NCBI GenBank assembly: GCA_007753675.1
Contig: CP036432.1
Location: 6,360,394-6,424,393, forward strand
Reading direction: 5' to 3'
DNA: 64,000 bases
Source of the DNA: Stieleria magnilauensis
Lineage (GTDB): Bacteria; Planctomycetota; Planctomycetia; Pirellulales; Pirellulaceae
The number at the start of each line of letters is the position of its first letter. Within the stretch, counting starts at the first letter, position 1. The translations under genes were made by a program, and so were the position numbers. Below are positions 52,790 to 62,615 of this stretch, in pieces. The notes under the pieces are model-generated. The model searched no databases, was not told the DNA's origin, and saw nothing but the letters and a program-made list of their open reading frames with translations.

Positions 52790-54244
52790 CTATCGCGGTT
52801 TCGCGACCGCATCAATGTGTCCCGGTGGAACTGGGCCTTCAGCAGCCATCAACCCGCCGTCAAGTAGGAAACCGTTAATCATCGTTTCCTGTTGTCGGAC
52901 GTGTTTGAACTGATCAACCTGTTGCATTCTGGCTTGAAAGTAGTCGCGTTGACCTTCCAGCACTTCTGGCCAAGCGATCCGGTTGTCTTTGTAGCTGACA
53001 AGCAACTGTCGATAAGCCGCCCGCAGTTCGGGAATCACTACTCGATCGTACTCCGTGGCGTGTTGCAGAGCGGTGGCATAAGCTCGATAGGCTGATGCCA
53101 AACGCTCTTTCAGGTGCAATTCCATTCTTTGAATCTCGAATTGCTGTCGTCGCAAGTCTTGGCAAGCCTGACGAATCGTTCCTTGGTTTCGATCGTAGAT
53201 CGGCAGCTCAATTTGGACGCCCGCGTTGTAGACGTCGTCGCCGTTGCTGAAGTTGTAACCCGGCCCACCCTGGATCGTGATGTCCGGTATCCATTCGACC
53301 TGCTCTCGTCGGACGGTGGTTTGGTCCACGCGTAGTTTTGCTCGCGCGGCCAACACTTCGGGACTTTCCGCAATCAACCGTGAGAGAACAATGTCAAATG
53401 ACTCCAGTGCATTGCTCGGACGCAACTCACCCTCAGTCGGGCCTATGGAAAGCGGTACGCCAACAATGGCGGACAGTCGCCGCAACGCATCGCGATACTC
53501 ATTTTCAGTCGCCATGCGTTCCAAACGCTGTTTTTGCAGCATGACGTTGGCTCGTCGAACCGCGGTCAGATTGGCTTGGCCTTGGTTGTACTGTTCCCGA
53601 GTCGTCACGGCACCGTCTTCGGCCGTCTTTTCGATCTCTCGCTGAAGTTCGAGTCGCATCGAAGCCGCCAATGCCTCAATGAACTGTACTTCAACTGCAT
53701 TCGTGACGCGGTACGTCTGTGCAATGGCGAGGTGTTCGGAGACGTGCGCGCGTTGGCGGTATTTCAATCGACTCAGTTGCAGTTTGCCAGCCGTCACGAA
53801 ACGCTGAGAAACCTCGAATCCCTGAAACTCCCCGGCACTGCCGTCGCTACCAATCTTTTCGCCGACGTACATCAAGACGGGATTGGGATACAGTCCTGCC
53901 TGCAACGCTTTGGAAGTTTCTGCCGAAACGTGCAATCTTGCTTGCTGGATGGTTGGGTTATTTCCTGCCGCGAGGGCCAAGACAGTTTCGAGCGTATGAG
54001 TTTCGACTGTTGCGTTGTCCGGGTAGTCATACGTGGTATCGAAATCAGCAAACCCACTCGGCATGTCCGGCAATGGCGGCAAGTCGCTCTCGGGTAGAAC
54101 TTGGTCATCGGCACCACTGAGTGACTGTGCCATCGTTCGATCCATGCTCATCATTTGCCCCATCGAGGGCTCTTGAGCAACCGCCGTTTGATAAGTCGTT
54201 GTCGCTGTCACTGCGATCAACAAGTGAAGTAGTCTTCGTTTCAT
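52790..54244 (-). CDS. TolC-family outer-membrane efflux protein, Met-rich start
   Basis: 484 residues from the ATG at 54244 (AAGGA upstream); the frame is open 36 codons more. Signal peptide LLHLLIAVTATTTYQTAVA, then MGQMMSMDRTMAQ, Met-rich as in copper proteins. Two OEP repeats: LETVLALAAGNNPTIQQARL with FEVSQRFVTAGKLQLSRLKY, and DIVLSRLIAESPEVLAARAK with ELPIYDRNQGTIRQACQDLR. Full length and intact; the only complete TolC gene in the window. It could serve one of the pumps whose own TolC is broken. Confidence 0.9.
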   Translation of the reverse strand: MKRRLLHLLIAVTATTTYQTAVAQEPSMGQMMSMDRTMAQSLSGADDQVLPESDLPPLPDMPSGFADFDTTYDYPDNATVETHTLETVLALAAGNNPTIQQARLHVSAETSKALQAGLYPNPVLMYVGEKIGSDGSAGEFQGFEVSQRFVTAGKLQLSRLKYRQRAHVSEHLAIAQTYRVTNAVEVQFIEALAASMRLELQREIEKTAEDGAVTTREQYNQGQANLTAVRRANVMLQKQRLERMATENEYRDALRRLSAIVGVPLSIGPTEGELRPSNALESFDIVLSRLIAESPEVLAARAKLRVDQTTVRREQVEWIPDITIQGGPGYNFSNGDDVYNAGVQIELPIYDRNQGTIRQACQDLRRQQFEIQRMELHLKERLASAYRAYATALQHATEYDRVVIPELRAAYRQLLVSYKDNRIAWPEVLEGQRDYFQARMQQVDQFKHVRQQETMINGFLLDGGLMAAEGPVPPGHIDAVAKPR

Positions 54245-54295
54245 TGATTCCGAATCCTTGGAATGATGCCGAGCCGTACTCGAACCTTCGGCAAC

Positions 54296-54312
54296 ATACC
54301 CATGCAGGGTAT
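54296..54312. promoter_or_regulatory. CsoR-like operator before the tolC/multicopper oxidase operon
   Basis: ATACCC-ATGCA-GGGTAT is a perfect inverted repeat, 52 bases before the ATG at 54244. It fits the TACCC-N-GGGTA form of CsoR operators. Confidence 0.65.
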
Positions 54313-54450
54313 AGCACCGAATGGTCGGAATCGTCGCGCGATTGGATTGCACTCCGCTTGTAACGATTAGGCAAGATTTGCTTGTGCCAGAAGACGCCCA
54401 GACTTTACGATTGCGTTCGCCGAGAATCTTGACGATTTCCGCTGCAAGAA

Positions 54451-56869
54451 TCAGGTGAGTTTCGCGACCCGCAGTCTCAACGCATTCGCAATCACTGACA
54501 CACTGCTAAAACTCATCGCAGCCGCTGCAATCATCGGGCTGAGCAAGACGCCAAAGAACGGATACAGCAATCCGGCTGCGACCGGGATTCCCAGCGCGTT
54601 GTAGATGAAGGCGAAGAACAAGTTCTGGCGAATGTTACTCATCGTTTTTCGGCTCAAGTTCGCCGCCGCCGCAACACCGCGGAGATCGCTGCCGACGAGC
54701 GTGACGCCCGCAGATTCAATCGCAACGCCTGTTCCTGTGCCCATGGCGATGCCGACATTCGCTTCAGCAAGAGCTGGAGCGTCATTGATCCCATCCCCAC
54801 ACATCGCCACCGTCTTGCCCTCCTTCTTCAACTCGCGAACAAAGTCATGCTTTTCCTCAGGCGAAACCCCAGCATGAAACTCGTCGATACCCAGCCTTGA
54901 TGCGACTGCTTTCGCGGTCGGTTCAGCGTCGCCCGTTAACATCACCACCTTCAATCCCAGTTCGTGCAACGTCTTTAGCGCTGCGGGCGTGCTTTGCTTG
55001 ATCGGGTCAGTGATTGCGAGAATAGCGGCCAGCGTGTTGTCGATCGCTACGAACACAACCGTCGCACCTTCGGCCTGATGCGAACCCGCTTTTTCCCTTC
55101 CCGCATTGACTCCCTCGATGCCCTGCTCGTCCAACAAGTCAGCCTTGCCAATCAACACATCATGATCATCGACGCGAGCCTGAACTCCACCCCCGGTGAT
55201 ACTGCTGAATTCACTTGCCTCCACAGGCTGCAACTCGTCCGCATTTGCACGACGAACGACTGCCTGAGCCAACGGATGTTCGCTCTGCGATTCGACCGCC
55301 GCAGCCAACGTCAACACATCGTTCTCATTCCAATGACCAAACGTCTCGACGCCCGTCACTTCCGGTCGTCCCTGGGTTAGTGTGCCGGTCTTGTCGACGA
55401 CGATCGTGTCGACCTTCTCCATGACCTCAAGAACTTCTGCGTTCTTGATCAGCACGCCTTCCTTTGCACCGCGACCCACGCCCACCATCACCGACATCGG
55501 CGTCGCCAGCCCCAGCGCGCACGGACAAGCAATAATCAACACTGCAACGGCCGCTACGAACGCATGCGCCAGTTGCGGCTGCGGACCAAACACCGACCAT
55601 CCTATGAATGCGAGAATCGAGCAAACGATCACCGCTGGCACAAAGTACCGAGCGACCACATCGACCAGTTTCTGAATCGGCGCGCGACTTCGCTGAGCGT
55701 CCGCAACCATTTGCACGATGCGGTTGAGAACCGTGTCCCCGCCGACGCCGACGGCCTCCATCACGAGCGCACCGGTCTGATTCAACGTTCCGCCGGTGAT
55801 TTCGTCGCCCTCGACCTTCTTCACAGGCATCGGCTCGCCCGTCAACATCGACGCTGCTCGACCCGCTAAGCACTTTCCCATCGACTGGAACCTTCTCACC
55901 GGGACGAACTCGCAACCGATCGCCCTTGTGAACTGAATCGAGCGAGACGTCTTCCTCGCCATCGTCTGTGATTCGGTGTGCCGTATCGGGGGCAAGCTTC
56001 ATGAGTTCGCGAATCGCTCCGCCAGTCTGCTGACGTGCTCGTAGTTCCAACACTTGCCCGAGCAACACCAAAGTGATGATCACCGCCGCCGCTTCAAAAT
56101 ACAGCGGTGGAACACCGTTCTCGAAGAAGGCTTCTGGGATCACCCCTGGAAGCAGAACCCCGACCAAGCTGAACAAGTACGCTGCCAGAGTTCCCACCGC
56201 AATCAGCGAGAACATGTTCAAGTTCATCGTGCGAAACGACTTGGCTCCACGAACCAACAATGGCCATCCGCACCAGAAAACTACTGGCGTCGCGAGGGCC
56301 AGTTGCAACCAACCAAACATCGCCTGGCTCATCCAATCCGCGATCCGCAAGCCCACCATCGGCCCCATCGCGATCAGGAGCAGTAGCACCGACAGCGCGA
56401 CGCCAACCCAAAAGCGACGTTTCATGTCGGCATACTGTTTGTCTTCACCTTCGTCAGCGATCGAAACTACCTTGGGTTCCAAATCCATCCCGCAAATCGG
56501 GCAATCGCCAGGCCCGACCTGCTCGATTTCCGGATGCATGGGACAGGTGTAGAGCGTCTCGGAGTCAGGGAGAGGAGGAGAGTGGGAGCGGTTGACAGTT
56601 ATCTTGGTCGATGATCCATCACAGCACGAATGCTCCCCGTCTCCCACTCTCCTTGTCTCCCCCTCTTTCTTCGATCGTTTTGCCAGCACCCCAGCCGGAT
56701 CATCCAGGAATTTGCTCAAGCATCCATCACTACAGAACACGTAGTGTTCGCCCTGGAAATCCGCCGAACGGGGACTGTCTGTAGGCACCTTCATGCCGCA
56801 AACCGGATCAATTTGCATTGACGGATCAGCAACCGGCAACGACGTCTCGTGTTTTTTGGCGTGGTCCAT
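54451..56869 (-). pseudogene. copA: Copper P1B-type ATPase (CopA), frameshifted by an 8-bp deletion
   Basis: Two frames form one CopA-like ATPase of about 810 residues. Part one (from 56869) has a YHS domain (IDPVCGMKVP, YVFCSDGCLSKFL), an HMBD (CPMHPEIEQVGPGDCPICGM), TM1-4 and the actuator domain up to VDGKVLSGSSSVD. Part two (to 54451) begins MLTGEPMPVKKVEGDEITGG and has the metal site IIACPCALGLATP, DKTGTLTQG, MLTGDAEPTAKAVA, GDGINDAPALAEA and the last TM pair. The join at 55844-55851 lacks the bases for Glu-Ser of the expected VDESMLTGEP. A Pro/Ser-rich tract between YHS and HMBD carries CTCCC-type repeats. Confidence 0.85.
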
Positions 56870-56907
56870 CGATTTCTCCAGGGGCTGTCAAAAAGTCACC
56901 CTCCAAT

Positions 56908-56940
56908 ATACCCCATAGTGGTATGCAAGTTACATACCAC
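56908..56940. promoter_or_regulatory. Copper-type operator region upstream of copA
   Basis: Two overlapping dyads: ATACC-CCATAGT-GGTAT, CsoR-like, and the perfect GTGGTATG-CAAGTTA-CATACCAC (56918-56940). They lie 40-70 bases before the copA ATG at 56869, and also before the short frame at 56990 on the other strand. Confidence 0.6.
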
Positions 56941-56989
56941 TTATGTAGCAGCAACCGAGCCGCATCGAAAATCTCAAAGGGAGAAACGA

Positions 56990-57085
56990 ATGAGTACTGC
57001 AACCGCACCCATGAAGAGTGCGTCGAATGCTGCCGCAAATGTCAAGAGAGGTGCTCGTCCATGGCTGCATCGCACCGAACGGTAG
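56990..57085 (+). pseudogene. Possible remnant of a four-helix copper-storage (Csp/DUF326) gene
   Basis: A good ribosome site (AAAGGGAG) precedes ATG 56990, but its frame gives only 31 residues without character (MSTATAPMKSASNAAANVKR). In the neighbouring frame the same DNA reads YCNRTHEECVECCRKCQERC followed by SSMAAS, which has the Cys spacing of DUF326/Csp copper-storage helices. So this may be a start joined out of frame to the end of a Csp gene after a large deletion. It faces copA across a copper operator. Tentative. Confidence 0.35.
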
Positions 57086-57100
57086 GACCTGAAACGCAAA

Positions 57101-57133
57101 AACGCCGACGCCCCAAGATGGGACGCCGGCGTT
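57101..57133 (-). terminator. Terminator of the P1B-4 ATPase gene
   Basis: AACGCCGACGCCCC and GGGACGCCGGCGTT form a 14-bp stem with two mismatches; on the minus strand the stem is followed by TTTTT. It lies 18 bases after the ATPase stop codon and could also stop plus-strand transcription. Confidence 0.65.
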
Positions 57134-57151
57134 CTACGACAAGATTTGTTT

Positions 57152-59608
57152 TCAACTTTTCGATTTGTAGGCGAGTAATCGAAGCGCGTTGAACACGACG
57201 ACCAAGGTACTTCCTTCATGCAGAGCGACTGCGGGTCCGATGTTCAGACCGAAGAGGGTAGCTGGAACGAGGAACGCGACCATGCCGAGACTCATCCAGA
57301 GGTTCTGACGGATGATTTTTCTGGTAGATCGACTGAGGCCTATGGCCAGCGGAAGATGATCGAGGTTGTCCGCCATCAGAGCGACATCGGCGGTTTCTAG
57401 CGCCACGTCGCTTCCAGCCGCTCCCATCGCGATTCCTACCGACGCGGAAGCCATTGCGGGAGCGTCGTTGACGCCATCGCCCACCATTGCCACGCCGCCT
57501 TCGCTCTGCAGCTTCTTTATTTCAGCAACCTTATCATCGGGCATCAAGTCGCCACGAGCTTCATCCAGACCGACTTCCTTGGCGACCGCATCAGCAACTT
57601 GCTGGTTATCACCAGAAATCATGATCATTCGCTGGATACCAAGTTCGCGCAGCCGCGCAATCGTCCGCTTCGATGCTTCGCGCGGTGTGTCCATCAATCC
57701 GATCACGCCAAGATATCGATCTCCCCGGCGAACGATCACGGTCGTGCGGCCGCCGGTTTCGAGTGATTCGACAGTCTGCCGAACGTAATCAGGCAGCGGA
57801 CTGCCATCGACCTCGTCGAACAACTCATCCTTGCCGACGTGCGTCAATTGTCCTTCGACTTCCGCTTGGATTCCGCGTCCAGTGATGCTCTTTAAGTTGC
57901 GCGCCTCTGGAACACTCACGCCACCATCTCCCAACTTCACCCGTCCATCGCGAGCGACGGCCTTGGCGAGGGGGTGTTTGCTGAGGTCTTCCACTGCAAT
58001 CGCGATTCGCAGCAGTTCAGACTCCTCGACGCCGTTGGCGGGGCGAACGTCGGTAACCCGTGGTTCGCCTTCGGTAAGCGTTCCGGTTTTGTCGAACGCG
58101 ATCGCGTCAATTTGGCCGAGACTCTCAAGCGGCCCGCCTCCTTTGACAAGAACACCACCGCGAGCGGCACGGGCCACACCGCTCAGTACAGCGCTGGGCG
58201 TGGCGATTGCGAGCGCACATGGACTGGCCGCGACCAGAACCGCCATCGCTCGATAAAACGAATCGCTGAAGGTTTCGTCAACCACGAATGGTGCAAACAA
58301 AAGCAGCACGACACCGGCGATTACCGACGGCACAAAGTATCGCTCGAACCGCTTGGTGAACTTTTGCGTCGGTGAGAATCGCGTTTCCGCTTCGTTCACC
58401 ATCGTGACCACACGGGCGAGCGTGTTTTCGGCTGCGGTCTTGGTGACTTGAATCTCAATCGCGCCCGCCTGGTTAATCGTTCCGGCAAAGACGCGATGAT
58501 TGAAACCGACCGACTCGGGACTATTCGCTGCTGCGTCGCGATCGGTCACCGATTGCTTGTCAACCGGAACGCTTTCACCTGTGATGGGAGCTTGGTCCAC
58601 ACTTGATTCACCTTCGATGACAAAACCGTCTGCAGCAATCCGCTCGTCGGGCTTGACGATGACGACGTCGCCGACGATTAGTTCTTCCACTGGCACTTCG
58701 ACTTCTGCAGTTTTGCGTCGGACACGAGCGGTACGTGGGGCGAGCTCTGACAATGCTTCAATCGCTCGTTTGGCGCGTCCCATCGCGTAACCTTCGAGCG
58801 CGTGACCGATGCTAAACAGGAACAGCAACAGCGCGCCTTCAGCCCAAGCTCCGAGTGCGGCAGCACCAGCAGCGGCAGCGATCATCAGAAAGTCAATTTC
58901 AAACTTGCCAGCTCGAATCTTCTCTACGGCTTCCTTGAGCGTGAAGTATCCGCCAAAGAAGTAAGCGGTAATAAATAGCGTGGTGGGAATCCACGGAGCC
59001 AATTCCGCAAAGGTTTCCAGCAACCATCCAATCAACAGAAAGGCACCGCATAAGACTGCAAAGATCAGTTCCGTCTTGGGGCCAAGAATTCCACCATGCG
59101 CGTGTTCGTGACCTGCTTCGCGCCCATGCTTTTTGTGTGAGTGACCAGCATGATCATCCCCACGGTCAGGCACAGCTCCCGCCCATTCATCGAACGCGTC
59201 TGATATCGCCGACTCATTTGTCACTTGTCGATCATATTCAACGCGAACGGTACCGTCAGGCGACATTACCGACTCGAGGACTCCGTCGATCCGGGTCAAT
59301 CGCGACTCGATCGCCGAAGCACGACGGGCGTGGATCGCGGGGGACTTCTTCAGCCAATGGCCGTATCTCTGATCCAGTTCGACGCCAGCCCGCATCGCCA
59401 ATTCGCGGATGTCGCCAGTCGACACGATACGGGGGTCATAGTGAATGCAGATTTGGCCGGGCTTATCGTCGTCCGACCTGATTGCATGAGCCGAGTCGAT
59501 TCCGGCCTTCGCCTGCAGTAAATCAGCCAATCGGCGGATGCAGGAATCACTCTCATCAGTCACCGTTGGCAAGAGAAAGCTAATTTCGATCTTTTCTTTT
59601 TTCATCAC
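57152..59608 (-). CDS. P1B-4-type metal ATPase (Co/Zn/Fe exporter class)
   Basis: 818 residues. Two HMA-like N-terminal folds without CxxC (residues about 6-80 and 92-142), a His linker (DDHAGHSHKKHGREAGHEHA, 151-170), actuator motif TGES (343-346), metal motif SPC (462-464, in place of CPC), phosphorylated Asp506 in DKTGT, MISGDNQQVADAVA and GDGVNDAPAM. Near the C-terminus AVALHEGSTLVVVFNALRLL holds the HEGST motif that marks the P1B-4 class. That class exports Co2+, Zn2+ or Fe2+, not Cu+, so this pump widens the metal range of the island. Start at 59608 or at the next codon. Confidence 0.92.
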   Translation of the reverse strand: MMKKEKIEISFLLPTVTDESDSCIRRLADLLQAKAGIDSAHAIRSDDDKPGQICIHYDPRIVSTGDIRELAMRAGVELDQRYGHWLKKSPAIHARRASAIESRLTRIDGVLESVMSPDGTVRVEYDRQVTNESAISDAFDEWAGAVPDRGDDHAGHSHKKHGREAGHEHAHGGILGPKTELIFAVLCGAFLLIGWLLETFAELAPWIPTTLFITAYFFGGYFTLKEAVEKIRAGKFEIDFLMIAAAAGAAALGAWAEGALLLFLFSIGHALEGYAMGRAKRAIEALSELAPRTARVRRKTAEVEVPVEELIVGDVVIVKPDERIAADGFVIEGESSVDQAPITGESVPVDKQSVTDRDAAANSPESVGFNHRVFAGTINQAGAIEIQVTKTAAENTLARVVTMVNEAETRFSPTQKFTKRFERYFVPSVIAGVVLLLFAPFVVDETFSDSFYRAMAVLVAASPCALAIATPSAVLSGVARAARGGVLVKGGGPLESLGQIDAIAFDKTGTLTEGEPRVTDVRPANGVEESELLRIAIAVEDLSKHPLAKAVARDGRVKLGDGGVSVPEARNLKSITGRGIQAEVEGQLTHVGKDELFDEVDGSPLPDYVRQTVESLETGGRTTVIVRRGDRYLGVIGLMDTPREASKRTIARLRELGIQRMIMISGDNQQVADAVAKEVGLDEARGDLMPDDKVAEIKKLQSEGGVAMVGDGVNDAPAMASASVGIAMGAAGSDVALETADVALMADNLDHLPLAIGLSRSTRKIIRQNLWMSLGMVAFLVPATLFGLNIGPAVALHEGSTLVVVFNALRLLAYKSKS

Positions 59609-60263
59609 GTTTGCCGTTGGGCGTATGACCAGATGCAGAACCGTGTTGGCCGAAAAGCGACAATAACGGCTCGTCTGCGATCAAATAGTTGTAAGTTTGT
59701 GGCGGTCTCGAAGATTCCGTATTGTCAGACTGCCGATCCGAGCGACCACCCGGCCGTCGTCAAAGCCATTAAACCGCCGCCTACAGGAAGCAAGCACATT
59801 GCGGGCCGATCGTTGGAGCCAATTGCTTACTTCGCTGGCGATGCGGGTAGTTCGCCCCCTCCTTTGCCATACTGAGCGCAGCGAACCAATCGAATTTGTC
59901 TCCTTGTCCAATGTCATTCGCATGACGATCGCCCCAGACGCAGCGCAACCTAAGCAACGAATGCGCCACGTAGCTTTGTATCCAGAGCGGGAAGTGAACT
60001 CTTCTACCGGATGGGTGTGACGTCAGCTATAGTTACGCCGAGCGGGCGTCAGCGCTGATACCAATTCAATGGAGAAGGGCGATGCCTGCCATCTCCCGAC
60101 GCGCCGCAAATCTTTCCCTACAAGATGTTCACACAGGATAACTTCTTTACGGACGCTGTTTTGCAGATTCGTCGTCCGCCAAACGCCAACGGCCACGTAA
60201 ATTCTACTTTAACGATTCGGCCCTCACACCTACCCATCGCAAGACCACACCGGCGGAGCAAAC
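59609..60263. other. About 650 bases without a gene
   Basis: Between the divergent ATPase and decarboxylase genes. All frames are short and unlike coding sequence. At 59871-59888 there is an ACTGAGCGCAGCGAA string of the dispersed type that gives spurious TERSE-like peptides in many bacteria. Promoters for both genes must lie here, but I cannot point to convincing boxes. The ribosome site before 60264 is weak (GGCGGAGC). Confidence 0.5.
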
Positions 60264-61655
60264 ATGGTCCACAAAATCGTCGACCTGCAAGAGATCGATC
60301 CCGAAGACGCTTTTCTTACGCCGGCCTACGGCGGCCGCGTTACGAGTCAGCCGGTACCCAAATATGAGATTCCCACTGACGGCATGCCGCCGCAAGTCGC
60401 ATACAACCTCATTCGCGACGAGTTGATCCTCGACGGCAACTCTCGGCTCAACCTTGCAACGTTCGTGACGACGTGGATGGAAGACGACGCCAAACGTCTG
60501 ATGGCCGAGACTTTCGACAAGAACATGATCGACAAGGACGAGTATCCGCAAACCGCAGAAATCGAACTGCGCTGCGTAAATATTCTGTCGCGACTCTGGA
60601 ACGCGCCCGAAACCGGACAAGCGACTGGTTGCTCGACGGTCGGTTCTAGTGAAGCGGCAATGCTGGGCGGGATGGCTTTAAAGTGGAAGTGGCGCGAAAG
60701 GAGAAAAGCTCAGGGTAAGCCGACCGACAAGCCAAACATGGTGATGGGCATCAACGTCCAAGTGTGCTGGGAGAAATTCTGCCGCTATTGGGAGATCGAA
60801 CCGCGCTTTGTGCCTATGGAGGGCGACCGTTATTGCCTGACGGCGACGGAAGCGACCAAGCTGGTCGACGAAAATACGATCGGGGTGGTGGCGATCATGG
60901 GCAGCACGTTCGATGGCCGTTACGAAAACGTCAAAGAACTTAACGACGCTCTTGAAACTCTTAACGCTGAACATGGCTGGGAAGTGCCAATACATGTGGA
61001 CGGGGCCAGCGGCGGTTTTGTCGCACCGTTTCTGCAACCCGAATTGGAATGGGACTTCCGCCTGCCGCTGGTCAAATCGATCAATGCCTCGGGACACAAA
61101 TTCGGGCTCGTGTTTCCGGGTGTCGGCTGGATTGTTTGGCGGGACGCGACCGAACTGCCCGAAGAGTTGATCTTCCACTGCAACTACCTGGGTGGCGACC
61201 TCCCGAACTTTGCGCTGAACTTTTCCCGCCCTGGTAATCAGGTGCTAGCGCAGTATTACAACTTTTTGCGTTTGGGCCGCGACGGATATCGGCGCATCCA
61301 CCAAAACAGTCAGGACGTTGCCCTGTATCTTTCCGGCCAGATCGCCGAATTAGGCCCGTTCAGTTTGATATCTGATGGCAGCGATATCCCGGTATTCGCG
61401 TTCACCACCAACGAGCGGGCTAGTTTCAGCGTGTTCGACATGTCGGACAAACTTCGCGAACACGGGTGGTTGGTGCCGGCATACACTTTCCCCAAGAACC
61501 GCGAAGACTTGGGCGTGCTGCGTTGCGTGTGTAAAGAGGGATTCACGCGAGACATGGCCGATATGCTATTCGGTCACCTCGCCGCGGCCGTAAAGCATTT
61601 CGACTCCCACCCCGAACAGGTGGCGAACTCGGAACGACCGTCGTTCCATCATTAG
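60264..61655 (+). CDS. gadB: Glutamate decarboxylase
   Basis: 463 residues, full length for bacterial and plant-type GAD. PLP-lysine K279 in SINASGHKFGLVFPG, cofactor Asp246 in IHVDGASGGFVAPF, CSTVGSSEAAMLGGMALKWK for cofactor phosphate, and FNFSRPG-like NFSRPGNQVLAQYYNFLRLG. Converts glutamate to GABA with proton uptake; acid-resistance and stress role. No gadC antiporter is seen; the membrane protein that follows is not an amino-acid antiporter by its look. No calmodulin-like tail. Confidence 0.95.
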   Translation: MVHKIVDLQEIDPEDAFLTPAYGGRVTSQPVPKYEIPTDGMPPQVAYNLIRDELILDGNSRLNLATFVTTWMEDDAKRLMAETFDKNMIDKDEYPQTAEIELRCVNILSRLWNAPETGQATGCSTVGSSEAAMLGGMALKWKWRERRKAQGKPTDKPNMVMGINVQVCWEKFCRYWEIEPRFVPMEGDRYCLTATEATKLVDENTIGVVAIMGSTFDGRYENVKELNDALETLNAEHGWEVPIHVDGASGGFVAPFLQPELEWDFRLPLVKSINASGHKFGLVFPGVGWIVWRDATELPEELIFHCNYLGGDLPNFALNFSRPGNQVLAQYYNFLRLGRDGYRRIHQNSQDVALYLSGQIAELGPFSLISDGSDIPVFAFTTNERASFSVFDMSDKLREHGWLVPAYTFPKNREDLGVLRCVCKEGFTRDMADMLFGHLAAAVKHFDSHPEQVANSERPSFHH

Positions 61656-61865
61656 ACCCGCCAGTTCTGAGGTAGAAGCAACGTGTTGGAAGCGGGTCAG
61701 CAGCAGGTCACCGAACCTGGCTACCAATGTGTCGACGCGGACGGTCCCTGGCCTTTCGTTACTCGGCGGGTGTTCCAAGCAGCGGATCATGCTTCTCGCA
61801 TCTGGAGTTCCCGTCATCACCGCAAAGGCTTGCGTCACCGTGAGCGTGAAGGCGGGCGCGACGCG

Positions 61866-62615
61866 ATGGCGAGGCCAATTTGGCGATGTCTTTGGATGCC
61901 GAGCCATTTAAACTGGTGGATCGGAGCCGTGTTCGCGATCGGCTCGCTGCTTTTCGTGGTTGGCAGCGCGCTAAGTCTTGCACCTGCGTTATTTTCTTCA
62001 CGGGCATTGGATTCAACACGTATCAATGTGATCTTCTTCGCAGGATCGATCCCATTTACGATCGCGGCATACCTACAACTGTTTCAGGCTGCCAACGTTG
62101 GCGATTTCCTGCCTAACGATGGACCGGCCGACCGGCTGGTCTTACTTGGTTGGCGACCCCATGACGCCGGCTGGCTGAGCAGTGCGTTGCAATTCATCGG
62201 CACCCTGTTGTTCAATTTCAACACGTACGATGCCATGCGTCCTTCGCTGAACTGGTTGCACCAGGACCTCGAAATCTGGGTGCCGGACTTTGCCGGTTCT
62301 GTGCTTTTCTTGTTATCAGGATATCTGGCCTATATCGAAATCTGTCACGCACACTGGGCTTGGAAGCCGTCGGACATTTCCTGGTGGGTCGCCTTCATCA
62401 ATTTACTGGGGTGCCTCGGGTTCATGATTTCGGCGTTGTTTGCTTTTGTGCCGCCGCTAGGATCAAGCGTCGTGTCGGCATCTCTGGCCACCGCATTCAC
62501 GCTACAAGGTGCCCTCTGTTTTCTCATCGGCGCCTTCCTTTTGCTTCCCGAAGCAGCGTTGAAAAATGCGCCTTCGAACGTAGGGCAATGGAAACCACCC
62601 GAACGTAAAAGATGA
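61866..62615 (+). CDS. Polytopic membrane protein of unknown function
   Basis: About 249 residues from the ATG at 61866 (MARPIWRCLWMPSHLNWWIG); the frame is open from 61683, but the earlier part looks non-coding. Six hydrophobic segments, including GAVFAIGSLLFVVGSALSLA, INVIFFAGSIPFTIAAYLQL, LSSALQFIGTLLFNFNTYDA, FAGSVLFLLSGYLAYIEICH, WWVAFINLLGCLGFMISALF and ALCFLIGAFLLLPEAAL. The pattern of GS/GT-rich helix pairs is reminiscent of YrhK-like proteins, unproven. It lies about 210 bases after gadB on the same strand. Confidence 0.65.
   Translation: MARPIWRCLWMPSHLNWWIGAVFAIGSLLFVVGSALSLAPALFSSRALDSTRINVIFFAGSIPFTIAAYLQLFQAANVGDFLPNDGPADRLVLLGWRPHDAGWLSSALQFIGTLLFNFNTYDAMRPSLNWLHQDLEIWVPDFAGSVLFLLSGYLAYIEICHAHWAWKPSDISWWVAFINLLGCLGFMISALFAFVPPLGSSVVSASLATAFTLQGALCFLIGAFLLLPEAALKNAPSNVGQWKPPERKR

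Noticed and set aside
59697..60020. A 107-codon plus-strand frame containing CHTERSEP
   Set aside because: The TERSE-type peptide arises from a dispersed non-coding string seen in many bacteria; no ribosome site and no domain.
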